The notes: generated from the sequence alone by a model not told the origin. Counted from the first letter of the stretch, positions 16,129 through 24,639 are shown. The stretch: 38,577 nt of DNA from Bacteroidaceae bacterium (GCA_024401215.1 JAKSLL010000030.1:1-38577), one strand, 5' to 3'. Numbers and translations: made by a program.

Positions 16129-16453
16129 ATCTTGTGACCGTTATCTTAACAGCATTAACCACGTCAAGAGGTTCAATGTTGTCAACCTTGCAGCGACCAA
16201 GAGCCTTTCCGTGTTTGTCTTTCAGCTCAATCTGTTCAGCGTTGAAACTGAAATCGTCAACCAGCAGTTCAAACTTTGCGTATGTGTATGCGCCTTCATT
16301 TTCCGTCTTGCTGTTGTATTCACGTCCATTGACTTTGATGTTGCAGTAGGTGCTTTTCTCTGAAAGAACCTCCGTTGCTGGTACGGCAACTCCATTAAGG
16401 AAACCGCCACCTTGCTTCATTACCGTGCGAAAATATCCGTTTACGATTATCAT
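16106..16453 (-). CDS. Head-tail joining protein candidate
   Basis: A 115-aa protein counted from the ATG at 16453 (MIIVNGYFRTVMKQG); an upstream TTG at 16465 is less likely. AGAAGG, a rare good Shine-Dalgarno sequence, lies just before the ATG. The sequence is beta-rich (YTYAKFELLVDDFSFNAEQI) and sits between the gp6-like connector and the gp10-like protein, where head-closure proteins are usually encoded. The role is inferred from order and size. Confidence 0.65.
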   Translation of the reverse strand: MIIVNGYFRTVMKQGGGFLNGVAVPATEVLSEKSTYCNIKVNGREYNSKTENEGAYTYAKFELLVDDFSFNAEQIELKDKHGKALGRCKVDNIEPLDVVNAVKITVTRYANNSDW

Positions 16454-16474
16454 TGCCTTCTGCAAATAGTTGTC

Positions 16475-16795
16475 TTAGTAAAAAGTGATCTTGGGTCTTT
16501 CGTCTATTCCTTCCTCACCGATTGACTGGTATAGCCTGTTGGCGATATTGATAAGAGAGCTGCGGTCTGTCTTGGAGATAGATATGCCTCCCTGCGAAAT
16601 GCTGTTAGGATAGATGATGACCTGCTTCAAGCAGTCTGCATGTGCGCCAGTGAACTGCGGAGAGTCAAGAACCTCCTTTGTGCATTCATCATCACCGTTA
16701 AGACCTCGTTTCATCAGCGTTGCCGTGAAGAAGTCAGCAGGCAAAGGATATTGCACCTGTGCCTTCAATGCATTCTGTATTGTCAATTCTGCCAT
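16475..16795 (-). CDS. Head-tail connector gp6-like protein (DUF6706-like)
   Basis: A 106-aa protein encoded directly after the major capsid gene. It starts MAELTIQNALKAQVQYPLP, has a helical middle, and a conserved-looking segment GGISISKTDRSSLINIANRL near 70-88, as in DUF6706-type proteins of Bacteroidota phages. It should form the adaptor ring below the portal. The family call is from memory of the pattern and is moderate. Confidence 0.65.
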   Translation of the reverse strand: MAELTIQNALKAQVQYPLPADFFTATLMKRGLNGDDECTKEVLDSPQFTGAHADCLKQVIIYPNSISQGGISISKTDRSSLINIANRLYQSIGEEGIDERPKITFY

Positions 16796-16809
16796 GTCAA
16801 TTGATGATT

Positions 16810-16837
16810 AAAAGGAGGTGCGAATATAAACCGCACC
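16810..16837 (-). terminator. Terminator-like hairpin after the major capsid gene
   Basis: Reading the minus strand, GGTGCG (16832-16837) pairs with CGCACC (16817-16822) across a 9-nt loop and is followed by TCCTTTTAATC. The short U-tract suggests a weak or partial terminator that would set downstream genes below capsid levels. Confidence 0.45.
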
Positions 16838-16850
16838 GTCCTTGTTGGAA

Positions 16851-17951
16851 TTACTGGAGACCTTCAAGATTGATGTTCACGATTTTGTTAGGAGCTGTGA
16901 ACTGTGGAACCCACTCTGCAGTGTACTCCATGTAGCGACCGTTCTTGTCACGGTAGTTGCTGATGAGCATCTGACCGTTGTTCTCGCCTACAGCATTGTA
17001 CTGTCTGCCAGCCACAGGGTCTGTTGCCTCGTGTGGCGTGTGGTGACGCATGTAACCGCTCATGTCCTGACGGAGGAGAGTGATGCGGTTATCTGCGTAA
17101 ATCTGCTTGTTTGTGCCGTCCTGCTCTTCAACATAGTCTTCCTTGATGTCAATTGCAGGAAGTCCAATGCCTGCCATGATAGAGTTAGCCATTTCCGTAG
17201 TCATGAGACCTGTTGCAAGGTCAAACTGACGTGAAGGCATAACCATCTTGAAGGTATCGCTGAACTCGCTTGAACCAACGATGAACTTGTTGAAGGTTGC
17301 ACGGCTCATCACCATCTTGCCGAATACTCCGTACTTGGCACGCAGCTGGAGAACGAGAGACTGCATATAGGAAATGAACTTCTTCTTGCCATCCACAACG
17401 ATGTCCCCCGATGTTGGAGTGATAAAGTGGAAAGGAAGGTCAATGTCAAGGAGTTCGATGCCTTCTGCGTTGTCCTTGTTCTTTACGGTTGCCTTACCGG
17501 TCATGAGGAGTGAACCTACGACAATATCCATACGCTTGTGAGGAGCGAGGATAATCTGGCGGTAATCATCGGCAATGAACTGGATAATCTCGTTCATGGC
17601 AGCAATCTGGTCGGCTGTCTTTGCCTCATTGTATTTGTCAATGAGATCCTGAAGCTCAGAAAGACGCTCAACGTCCATCTGATAAGCATCACCGAGGTAT
17701 GCGATTTCACCGTAACCGCTTCCGAGTGACTTGCGCTCACGGATAGGTTTCTCGCCATAGCGTGAGTTGATGGAACCTGCAACAACGCCAGTAACTGTGC
17801 CGAGGTAGTCCTTGAATACACGCTGTGTTGTTCTGCGGAAGGTGAGATACTGCTGCCAATAGATACGGTCAAGTCCCTGTTGAAGCACACGGTCAATAGT
17901 TGCCTGTACTACATTAGGATCATTAAAAAGTGTCTGAATGGTAAGTAACAT
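16851..17951 (-). CDS. Major capsid protein (lambda gpE-like)
   Basis: A 366-aa protein with the N-terminal shell region (VFKDYLGTVTGVVAGSINSR), a helical segment with many charged residues at about 95-145, then MDIVVGSLLMTGKATV, which matches the conserved gpE-family stretch, and a C-terminal domain ending WVPQFTAPNKIVNINLEG. Gene order (scaffold, decoration, capsid, connectors) fits lambda-like head modules. A hairpin follows the gene. No protease domain is seen nearby. Confidence 0.9.
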   Translation of the reverse strand: MLLTIQTLFNDPNVVQATIDRVLQQGLDRIYWQQYLTFRRTTQRVFKDYLGTVTGVVAGSINSRYGEKPIRERKSLGSGYGEIAYLGDAYQMDVERLSELQDLIDKYNEAKTADQIAAMNEIIQFIADDYRQIILAPHKRMDIVVGSLLMTGKATVKNKDNAEGIELLDIDLPFHFITPTSGDIVVDGKKKFISYMQSLVLQLRAKYGVFGKMVMSRATFNKFIVGSSEFSDTFKMVMPSRQFDLATGLMTTEMANSIMAGIGLPAIDIKEDYVEEQDGTNKQIYADNRITLLRQDMSGYMRHHTPHEATDPVAGRQYNAVGENNGQMLISNYRDKNGRYMEYTAEWVPQFTAPNKIVNINLEGLQ

Positions 17952-17976
17952 AATTCTTTCACGATTTGATGGTTAA

Positions 17977-18564
17977 TTACTCGAACTGGAAGCGAGAAGT
18001 GAGACTCACCTTATCCTTTTCGGAAACAGGGAGAGTCAGCTTGTCCTCCTGAATCTCGTATGCTTGCATGAGCAATGCGATGAGCACGATGCCTTCATCT
18101 ACCTTTGTATGACCATAGATAAGGAAATTAGCAGTGCTCTTTGGTATTGTTCCACCTACTGCAGACGCTTCAAAAAGCACAGTTCCTGCGGTAATCTTTG
18201 CACCGAATGCTGTTTCTACAGTCACTGTGTCGTATGATGCATTGGACTTGTCAATTGCAGTCACTTTTGCACCTTTTGAGCCTGTTCCGAGGAACATGCC
18301 AACATAAACGAGCGAGTTCTTTGCGATCTTGATAGATGTTGCCTCTGCATTTGCTTCTACCACAACTTTGCAGTTCTTGACAACCTCGCACATACGTGTT
18401 TTGAGGTTTACTGCTACAGGAGTGAGATTTGGAAGCGTGCTGCCTACAACAAGACCTGCTGTGTTAAGACGATATGCACCACGCTTGCGGTGTCCAGTCT
18501 GCACGTCATACAACTCCTCTACAACGTCTGGAGCTGTCATGTTGTACTTGAATCCTGCTGACAT
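17977..18564 (-). CDS. Head decoration / head fibre protein
   Basis: A 195-aa Ala/Val/Thr-rich beta protein (AEATSIKIAKNSLVYVGMFL, ASYDTVTVETAFGAKI) with low aromatic content. It lies between scaffold and major capsid genes, the site of the lambda D-like decoration protein. Bacteroidota phages often encode a longer head-fibre-type protein here. It probably coats the mature capsid; the specific subtype is uncertain. Confidence 0.7.
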   Translation of the reverse strand: MSAGFKYNMTAPDVVEELYDVQTGHRKRGAYRLNTAGLVVGSTLPNLTPVAVNLKTRMCEVVKNCKVVVEANAEATSIKIAKNSLVYVGMFLGTGSKGAKVTAIDKSNASYDTVTVETAFGAKITAGTVLFEASAVGGTIPKSTANFLIYGHTKVDEGIVLIALLMQAYEIQEDKLTLPVSEKDKVSLTSRFQFE

Positions 18565-18608
18565 TTGAGAAAAAAATTTAATTGTTAATGAATAGAGTTG
18601 CTGTCTTC

Positions 18609-19259
18609 CTATTCCTTCTTTGGTGCGCCTGCTCGAATCTGTTCAGCGAATGTTTCACCATCCGTTTTCTGAACACCTCCCTTTACAGGTGGCACAGAAG
18701 GTTGGAATCCAAGGTTAGTGAGTTCTTGCGCCTTGTCCTTGAAGAATGCATCCAAGTCCTCTACGTTAGAAGGAACGCTGAACATCTTAGCCAATTCTTC
18801 TGAAATGCCATGAGCTTTAGCCTTTTCGATGATCTGCGCTGTCCGAAGTTCGCCTGCACGTCTCGCTTCCTCTGCATCTAGCCTGTCCGAGATAGGTTTC
18901 AACTTTTCGTCCAGTGCCTTTGCGATGATTGCAGTTAAATCGTCCGATGGAGGGGTTTGCTGCTGTGTGATAGTCTGCTTGCCATCTTCACCGATGTGAT
19001 ATTTCTCTTTGAAAGTTTTCTCAAAGTCCGTTTCAAAGGTCATTTTCAATGCATCACGTTGTGTTGCAAAACGCTTGTCAAAGAGAGATTGAAAGCCTTT
19101 CATTGCGTCCGCTTGTGCGTCCACGATTGTGTTGACATTCTCATCTGTTACTAAACCAGTAGCAAAAAGACTCACTGCAAGTCCCATGATCTCGCTGTCA
19201 CTCAATCCGCTCTGAGGGTATTTCGTCTTGAGTGCAGTAAATAGCTGTTGTGCGTTCAT
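18609..19259 (-). CDS. Scaffolding protein
   Basis: A 216-aa, highly charged helical protein from the start MNAQQLFTALKTKYPQ at 19259. An upstream in-frame start at 19355 would place translation before the likely transcript start. Residues 60-160 are Lys/Glu/Gln-rich coiled-coil (FDKRFATQRDALKMTFETDF), followed by a Pro/Gly linker and a basic tail. This composition and its place before the capsid genes fit an internal head scaffold. Confidence 0.8.
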   Translation of the reverse strand: MNAQQLFTALKTKYPQSGLSDSEIMGLAVSLFATGLVTDENVNTIVDAQADAMKGFQSLFDKRFATQRDALKMTFETDFEKTFKEKYHIGEDGKQTITQQQTPPSDDLTAIIAKALDEKLKPISDRLDAEEARRAGELRTAQIIEKAKAHGISEELAKMFSVPSNVEDLDAFFKDKAQELTNLGFQPSVPPVKGGVQKTDGETFAEQIRAGAPKKE

Positions 19260-19297
19260 TTTTGAATACTCACTTTTTGGGGTTAATAAAAACATCG

Positions 19298-19305
19298 CAA
19301 AGGTA
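19298..19305 (-). promoter_or_regulatory. Probable -7 box for the virion operon
   Basis: TACCTTTG on the minus strand matches TAnnTTTG and lies 39 bp before the scaffold start codon. No good TTTG -33 box is present 19-21 bp upstream, so a phage activator may be needed. An inverted repeat just upstream (19347-19370) could serve as its binding site. This would start the capsid-to-tail transcript. Confidence 0.5.
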
Positions 19306-19346
19306 AGTGATAACCTTTGATGTCGTTTAATATTTTCGTTCTGTTT

Positions 19347-19370
19347 GCTTACCAATAATTATTAGTAAGC
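19347..19370. repeat. Inverted repeat upstream of the virion promoter
   Basis: GCTTAC and GTAAGC flank 12 bp of AT-rich sequence, and the similarity extends outward imperfectly (TGTTTG before, CAAACA after, with 2 extra bases on one side). It lies about 40 bp upstream of the -7-like box. An activator or repressor site is possible. Confidence 0.4.
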
Positions 19371-19378
19371 ACAAACAC

Positions 19379-19414
19379 AAAAAAGCCTGTCCTATATTCA
19401 CATACGAGACAGGC
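19379..19414 (-). terminator. Intrinsic terminator after the amidotransferase gene
   Basis: On the minus strand GCCTGTC (19408-19414) and GACAGGC (19385-19391) form a 7-bp stem with a 16-nt loop, followed by TTTTTT. It closes the amidoligase-amidotransferase unit and separates it from the scaffold gene promoter. Confidence 0.75.
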
Positions 19415-19455
19415 GTAAAAAGCCAAACTAAGTCAAAATATGGTTGTAATATTAT

Positions 19456-19974
19456 CTATTCGTAGAGATAATGAGCAAATCTGAAATTGCTGTAATAGCA
19501 CCCATCATTGGTCATGAAACTGCCGTACAAGCGTACTTTGTCACCTTGCATGATTGCAAAACGGCTTGACTCAATTGTGTTGTACACTGCAGTGTCGCAT
19601 TCTGATGAATCCAAACCGCCTTGCATGATTGCAGGGTAGATGTACTTTAGAAACGCTGTCTCGCTGTCTGTCTTACCTTTGTAAGGTATGATGCTCAACA
19701 CGCCATTATGAGTAAAGAAAACGTCACCTTGCTTGAAGGGATGGCAATTGCTCTTGCACACGCTGCCATGAGTTGCCAGACGAAAGTGCATGATGCAAGG
19801 TTCGTCCGTCTCAACACTGGCAAGTTGCTTTTTAAACTGCTCGTAGGAGGTTGACTTGAAAAACTTTGTTGGGGTGCAGAATCCGAAGCCGTCTCTGTTG
19901 GCTCTTGCACACGCATTGATGATGTTGTTTGATGGCATTCTAACGCCCTTTGGCTTGTAAACTATTACACACAT
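19456..19974 (-). CDS. Class II glutamine amidotransferase-like (Ntn) protein
   Basis: A 172-aa protein starting MCVIVYKP, with Cys2 as the expected N-terminal nucleophile after Met removal. Family motifs are RANRDGFGF (24-32), MHFRLATHG (62-70), THNG (88-91) and KTDSE (101-105), as in class II glutaminase domains that release ammonia from glutamine or cleave amide bonds. No synthase domain is attached; the partner is probably the amidoligase encoded 47 nt upstream in the same transcript. Promoter and terminators isolate the pair from phage structural genes. Substrate is unknown. Confidence 0.8.
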   Translation of the reverse strand: MCVIVYKPKGVRMPSNNIINACARANRDGFGFCTPTKFFKSTSYEQFKKQLASVETDEPCIMHFRLATHGSVCKSNCHPFKQGDVFFTHNGVLSIIPYKGKTDSETAFLKYIYPAIMQGGLDSSECDTAVYNTIESSRFAIMQGDKVRLYGSFMTNDGCYYSNFRFAHYLYE

Positions 19975-20021
19975 GATGATATACGTTTTTATTGATAATA
20001 CTCTGTTGGTGGTGGTTGCCC

Positions 20022-20900
20022 TTATGCGAGGGCAGCCACTCTATTGTTGAAGAAAGCCTTTCTTGATGTGCTTATGAAAGGCAGGTCGTTGACGCTATTT
20101 GCGCTCTCTATGCGGTGCGACTTTGAGAACTCTATGAGGGCTTTCAAGAACTCAATCCAGTTGCTCATCTTCTCGAAGTCTGTTGTACCGCTGTGCTGAC
20201 GAAACTCTATTGTGTTGTGTCTGCGATATGCTACAGGGTTCACTTTGAAATATCTGTCACCGCTAAAGATGTTTGCTACATCGTCTTTGCTGTTGGCATA
20301 CTGCAACATTTCGTAGATGTTGTTGCCATACGCTCTGAACGTCTTGCAGTATGTGTTGTTTCTTCTGCTCTGTGGCATGAAAGAATCAATAACGCTCTCT
20401 AACTTTGCGTAGTTGATGAAGATGTTTCTGTATGTTGCGAAGTCAACCTTGTCAAGTCCAAAATGAACGTGAAGACCGCAAGACTTGTTTACTTTGGCGT
20501 TAATCTCATTCAGCACCTTGCACACCTTTTCAAGTGTCTGCATACCCTTCTTACCTTTGAGAATAGGTGAAACAACCTCTGCTGTGTTGTTACCATGAAG
20601 AGAAGCGTCTGTGACTACCTTGAAGTGGTCTCTGTGGTCTCTGTGGTTATAACCTTCAACGTAGCAAGCCACACCAGCCTCACGAAGACGCTGTGCGATT
20701 TCTTCACGCTCTACATTGTAGCACTCAATCTCAACACCAAATGTGATGTTAGCAATAGACTGCTTTGTCACGCCATACTGAAAGAACAATGTGCTGATTT
20801 CGTGCTGTCCAATGCCAAGATTACGAAGTGAACGAGTGATAGCGCTTGCACTTGTTTGAGTCTCAAAGATGTTTTCAATCTGCTGATTAAGAGTTGCCAT
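20022..20900 (-). CDS. Amidoligase-family enzyme (Amidoligase_2-like)
   Basis: A 292-aa ATP-dependent amide-bond-forming enzyme of the COOH-NH2 ligase (glutamine-synthetase-like) fold, from the start MATLNQQIEN at 20900. A longer in-frame ORF upstream runs through the promoter. Hallmarks in order are FGVEIE (54-59), AEVVSP (107-112), CGLHVHFG (141-148) and IEFRQHSGT (231-239). Residues 1-50 are an extra helical domain. Such enzymes are thought to modify peptides, proteins or cell-wall components. It is followed by a glutaminase-type gene. The location between portal and scaffold genes is unusual for an enzyme. Confidence 0.85.
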   Translation of the reverse strand: MATLNQQIENIFETQTSASAITRSLRNLGIGQHEISTLFFQYGVTKQSIANITFGVEIECYNVEREEIAQRLREAGVACYVEGYNHRDHRDHFKVVTDASLHGNNTAEVVSPILKGKKGMQTLEKVCKVLNEINAKVNKSCGLHVHFGLDKVDFATYRNIFINYAKLESVIDSFMPQSRRNNTYCKTFRAYGNNIYEMLQYANSKDDVANIFSGDRYFKVNPVAYRRHNTIEFRQHSGTTDFEKMSNWIEFLKALIEFSKSHRIESANSVNDLPFISTSRKAFFNNRVAALA

Positions 20901-20949
20901 AATTTTGAAAGTTTTGTTAGTTTGACTTGTTGTTTTTAATTTTGTACTG

Positions 20950-20981
20950 CAAAGGTATATGATTTTATTCATACAAACAAA
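20950..20981 (-). promoter_or_regulatory. Sigma-A-type promoter of the amidoligase cassette
   Basis: On the minus strand a -33 TTTG (20978-20981) and -7 TACCTTTG (20950-20957) are separated by 20 bp. The start codon lies about 50 nt downstream. A TATGATTTTATTC operator-like motif falls in the spacer. Confidence 0.8.
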
Positions 20982-21062
20982 TAATATATAATAAAAATGT
21001 ATGATTTTATTCAAAATTATATAAATTTGTACTAAATCATACAAAGTATATGTGTTTTAGTT
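20950..21062. repeat. 113-bp regulatory repeat, copy A
   Basis: This stretch matches 29261-29373 at 111 of 113 positions in the same orientation. It contains a complete promoter, two direct TATGATTTTATTC motifs and an inverted AAATCATACA. Copy A precedes the amidoligase; copy B precedes a 57-aa gene next to the XRE repressor. The 3' side continues as unrelated AT-rich DNA with further partial motifs (TGTATGATTG, AATCATACAT) up to 21150. No gene is visible in 20901-21236; it holds only this element and the portal terminator. Confidence 0.9.
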
Positions 21063-21149
21063 GTTTTGTATGATTGTAATATATCGTATTGTTGTGTTTT
21101 ATATTATATAAATAAAAAATGTTGTATGTGAACAATCATACATATTATA

Positions 21150-21190
21150 TATAATAAAAGAGAGTACTATGCATCACGCACAATACTCTC
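21150..21190 (-). terminator. Intrinsic terminator after the portal gene
   Basis: On the minus strand GAGAGTA (21184-21190) pairs with TACTCTC (21160-21166) over a 17-nt loop, followed by TTTTATTAT. It ends the packaging transcript and insulates the amidoligase promoter from read-through. Confidence 0.7.
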
Positions 21191-21236
21191 ATACCAATTA
21201 TGTATTATCTAGATTGAGAATAGGGTATTATTACTA

Positions 21237-22715
21237 TTATTCTGTATTGCTTTTGTCAAGCTGGCTCTTTTTGGTCAGATCTTCTTCTATGGACTCCAGT
21301 TCCTCTTTGTGCTCGTCAGTAATGCCAACAAGTATGACTCCCTGCTTTCGTGACATTACTCCCTTGTCAACAGCTGTGGCTGCATCAGCAATTCTTTTTG
21401 ACAAATCTTCTATTCTGTAAGGACGCTGCTCAAGATCAACATCAACAGTTTCACAAGCTTTCTTCATCGAAGGAACAAGACTGCCAATTGCAGACAGAAG
21501 AAAGTTGACACGTCTCTGATAGAACTCGCCAATCTCTTCCCAGTGTCTATCTACTGCGAAAAGTGTTGCCATGAACATATATTCGAACGATGTTCCGCTT
21601 GGGAATTGCCCACTGTTTTTTAGCTGGTCAAAAGCAATGAGAGGAGTGTTGGTAAGCGAATAGCAGCGAACGAGAAGATTGTCCATCTGCGTTTTAACCA
21701 TGTCAGAAGTCTGGTGCCAGTCGAGATAATAAGCTTTGCCTCCGTTTGTGATTTTCAGCAAATGAGATTTCCCGATGTTCTCGGCTCCACCGTTGGCAAG
21801 ATCACCTTCAAGAATGAGTTTTGGGAAGAAATTCATCTTGATAGCGTCAGAATAGTCAGAGGTCAGCGTTTCAAGCGACTCACGAGCACCTTTAATATTC
21901 TTGCAGAGTGCTTCGGGACGGTATGAGTATATGACAGGAATCTTGCTAAAGCCATGCTTAAATGGGTAGTTGTCTGCATCAGTCCAGTTGGTTTTCTCGC
22001 CATGCTCCACGTTGTAAACATACTCATCGGTAACAAGCATGAAGCATTTTTTTGTTGATCCATCAACAAGCTTCACTTCATATTCACGCCCGATGCCAAG
22101 AAAATCATTTCCATTGTCAGCATAGATAGGGTATAGTTTGTCACCTTTGAATGGAGACCATATCTGCATGCGAAGTTTGTCCGTTGGCTTTGCATTGATG
22201 CCTCCTAAACTCTTGATTGCATTCCACACTTTCTGCCAAAAGCCTGTGTCCTTGTAACGGTACCAGTATTCGCAAACTTCTTGCTCGGATAGCCATGAGC
22301 GGAGTTCACGCTTATTAGCGTAGCGTAACTTGTTGTCTTTATGAATCTTTTTTAACAGATTGACCGCATCAAGTTCATCCTTATCCTCTGTCTCGGTCTT
22401 CATCAAAGGCTCATTGCCGACGGTGAAGGCAACATGAATGTTCACGATGTCCTGCTCAATAGGGAGTGCAATGCGTGCAACCTCTTCTGTCTCAAATTCT
22501 GGAGGGTACTCTTTGCCGTTGTCATCAACATAAGCGTCCTTGACAAGTGTCTTCATATCCTTGCGGAACTTCTTGTCATAGACTCTGTGCTTGTCACAAA
22601 ACCATGCTGCCATGTTCTCTGCTGTGACTGGCATAGGCGTATGGCGTGATTTCTTGATGAAATTGATACGTTCCTCCCATGTTTCGAGAGTGAATATTTC
22701 CTGAATGCTGTTCAT
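21237..22715 (-). CDS. Portal protein (SPP1 gp6 type)
   Basis: A 492-aa protein that forms the dodecameric portal at one capsid vertex. Family features are the helical N-terminus, the central wing (YVYNVEHGEKTNWTD, HGFSKIPVIYSYRPE), the segment LTSDYSDAIKMNFFPKLILE, and a long stem/crown helical region with an acidic C-terminus (EELESIEEDLTKKS). It lies 12 nt after the terminase gene, and its length is typical of this portal type. It is the last gene of the packaging unit. Confidence 0.92.
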   Translation of the reverse strand: MNSIQEIFTLETWEERINFIKKSRHTPMPVTAENMAAWFCDKHRVYDKKFRKDMKTLVKDAYVDDNGKEYPPEFETEEVARIALPIEQDIVNIHVAFTVGNEPLMKTETEDKDELDAVNLLKKIHKDNKLRYANKRELRSWLSEQEVCEYWYRYKDTGFWQKVWNAIKSLGGINAKPTDKLRMQIWSPFKGDKLYPIYADNGNDFLGIGREYEVKLVDGSTKKCFMLVTDEYVYNVEHGEKTNWTDADNYPFKHGFSKIPVIYSYRPEALCKNIKGARESLETLTSDYSDAIKMNFFPKLILEGDLANGGAENIGKSHLLKITNGGKAYYLDWHQTSDMVKTQMDNLLVRCYSLTNTPLIAFDQLKNSGQFPSGTSFEYMFMATLFAVDRHWEEIGEFYQRRVNFLLSAIGSLVPSMKKACETVDVDLEQRPYRIEDLSKRIADAATAVDKGVMSRKQGVILVGITDEHKEELESIEEDLTKKSQLDKSNTE

Positions 22716-22726
22716 ATTGCTAAATT

Positions 22727-23962
22727 TTAGAAGTAACCATTGTATCGTTTTATCTGTCTCATATTTCTATTGGCATGTCCGAGCAGCTCCATATAGCAGA
22801 CATATCGTATGCCATCTATGGCATGGTTGTAGTTGTCCACCGGAACATTGATGAATTTGCCAGTCTTTGGATCTTGCTTCCAAGTGTAGTTGTCAAACTC
22901 TTTCTTGACGTTAAAAGATTTCTCCGTTACATATATATGTTTAAGACCTTGCATGAAGTCAATGCCGAAGAGAATAGAGCCAGCACCCTTCATCGTTGAC
23001 ACAATCGGGAGTCCTGCATTTTGTATTTCAGTAACCTCACGCTGTTCTGCATTGTCTGCCCAAATCCTGCGAGTGCGTGCCTCTTCTTGCTCTTTGAGCC
23101 TTGCAATGATGTCGGGAGTGGTCATGTGTGTATCATAGCACTCTTCATCAATATACAGGCAATTGTCATGAAAGGCAACCGTCTCAATCGCTGTTGGGTC
23201 ATTCGTGAAGCCAAAGTCCAAACCTCGCCACTTGCGTTTAACGAAGAATGGGATGGAGTCAATGAGTGAAACCTTGTCAAAGATGAGACCTTCGAGTTTA
23301 GCACGCTCACCCAGTCCGTAGATTTTCCACTTTCTGATGTCAACCGTTCCGTTTGCATAATTTTCCTCTGTTGGCTCATAAGAGAGAATCTTTCTCTTCA
23401 TGTTGGCAGGGATAAACGGATTGTCAAGCATCGTTGAGTGGTCAAAGTAGCAGTCGGGACGGTGACACACATTGTCGTATATCCAGTGTTCCTCTGCGGA
23501 GGGGTTGTAATCAAGAATGGCAAAATCCTTGCATCGCTGCTCTAACTGGTCGAAGTCATTCTTGTTAGCCTCCATCGCTTCGTTTATCCAAAACGCATCA
23601 CATGTGAGACCGTGGAGTCTCTGCGTATCATCAAGTCCTACAAACTCAAAAGTCCAGTCCTTGATGCGGATAATGTGTTTAGAATTGTTGATATAGACTC
23701 TTCCCAACAATCCCATGTCGGTTATAATTTTTTTGAAATCAACCCATACTGTAGCAAGAAGCCAAGTTCCTTTCTTACGACAGCAGGCAATGCGTTTTCG
23801 CTCTGTACTGGTCAATGCCATCACGATAAAGAACTGAATAATTGAGTACGTCTTGCTGCTACGGCTACCGCCCTCGAATACATAGACGTTGAAGCGTCCG
23901 CTATCGAATGCTTTCTGAGCTCTTGCAAAGACTGGTGTACAATTCAGATTCAATTCTCTCAT
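22727..23962 (-). CDS. terL: Terminase large subunit
   Basis: A 411-aa ATP-driven DNA packaging motor and nuclease of the PBSX/phage-terminase-3 type. The Walker A variant GGSRSSKT is at 31-38, Walker B DAFWINE ends at Glu128, and coupling motif DYNPS is at 151-155. The RNase-H-like nuclease domain begins at WRGLDFGFTNDPTA with D249 as a metal ligand. Its start overlaps the small subunit stop by 4 nt. Confidence 0.96.
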   Translation of the reverse strand: MRELNLNCTPVFARAQKAFDSGRFNVYVFEGGSRSSKTYSIIQFFIVMALTSTERKRIACCRKKGTWLLATVWVDFKKIITDMGLLGRVYINNSKHIIRIKDWTFEFVGLDDTQRLHGLTCDAFWINEAMEANKNDFDQLEQRCKDFAILDYNPSAEEHWIYDNVCHRPDCYFDHSTMLDNPFIPANMKRKILSYEPTEENYANGTVDIRKWKIYGLGERAKLEGLIFDKVSLIDSIPFFVKRKWRGLDFGFTNDPTAIETVAFHDNCLYIDEECYDTHMTTPDIIARLKEQEEARTRRIWADNAEQREVTEIQNAGLPIVSTMKGAGSILFGIDFMQGLKHIYVTEKSFNVKKEFDNYTWKQDPKTGKFINVPVDNYNHAIDGIRYVCYMELLGHANRNMRQIKRYNGYF

Positions 23963-24636
23963 TGCTTATTGTTTTCTTGAAGTTCCAAATCTTCCTTCTT
24001 GTTATACGCTACACTGATATTTATCTTCTCAATACCCTTGTCCGCTTCAACAGAAACATCCATCTTCTTCATTGCTGCCATTTCCTCACGGAACTCTTTA
24101 TCATGGTGGAATCTCCACATGGTGAGTGCCTGGAGATTAGGAGCAAGGTCTTGCGTAGTCTCTGTGGTCACTGTCTCCTCATAGCGTTCACCCTCCTTGT
24201 TCACCTTTGATGATGTGGTGGTGGTTACTGACTTAGTTTTCCACTTGCCGAGGGCAATCTTGTCGTACACACCCTTGTAAACAAGCACAAGTTTGGAGCG
24301 TGCGCGTTCCAATACTTGAGAAATGAGCATAGAGCGCAGCTTGTTCTCTTGTTCGTTCCATCCCTCATAATTGCCAGATTTCATACGAGAAAACACCTCG
24401 GCAGACAATGAATCGGGAATACAGGACGTGTCTTCAAGTTCTGGCATGTCATCAATGTCATCAACACCATCATTGATCTGCTTCATGATTTTGTCATTGC
24501 GTGCTTCGATGATGTCTTTCACCTCGCTTCCAATATGAAGGGCAATTTCGGAGTCATTGAAGTCTCTGCTTGCAAGGTTGCCTATCGCATCATAGAAATC
24601 CTTGCCGTCATAGTTAAATTTCTTGCTTGCTGACAT
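23959..24636 (-). CDS. Terminase small subunit candidate
   Basis: A 225-aa protein directly upstream of and coupled to the large terminase gene. The N-terminal segment (FNDSEIALHIGSEVKDIIEA, about 27-46) looks like a helix-turn-helix for recognising packaging-site DNA. The middle is a charged oligomerisation-like helix region, and the C-terminus is Lys/Glu-rich. Position and layout support the call, though the overall sequence is divergent. Confidence 0.75.
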   Translation of the reverse strand: MSASKKFNYDGKDFYDAIGNLASRDFNDSEIALHIGSEVKDIIEARNDKIMKQINDGVDDIDDMPELEDTSCIPDSLSAEVFSRMKSGNYEGWNEQENKLRSMLISQVLERARSKLVLVYKGVYDKIALGKWKTKSVTTTTSSKVNKEGERYEETVTTETTQDLAPNLQALTMWRFHHDKEFREEMAAMKKMDVSVEADKGIEKINISVAYNKKEDLELQENNKQ

Positions 24637-24639
24637 ACG

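Noticed and set aside
20901-21044. N-terminal extension of the amidoligase frame (48 extra residues)
   Set aside because: It translates the 113-bp regulatory repeat, including the promoter; the same extension appears on the unrelated 57-aa gene after copy B, so it is not protein coding.
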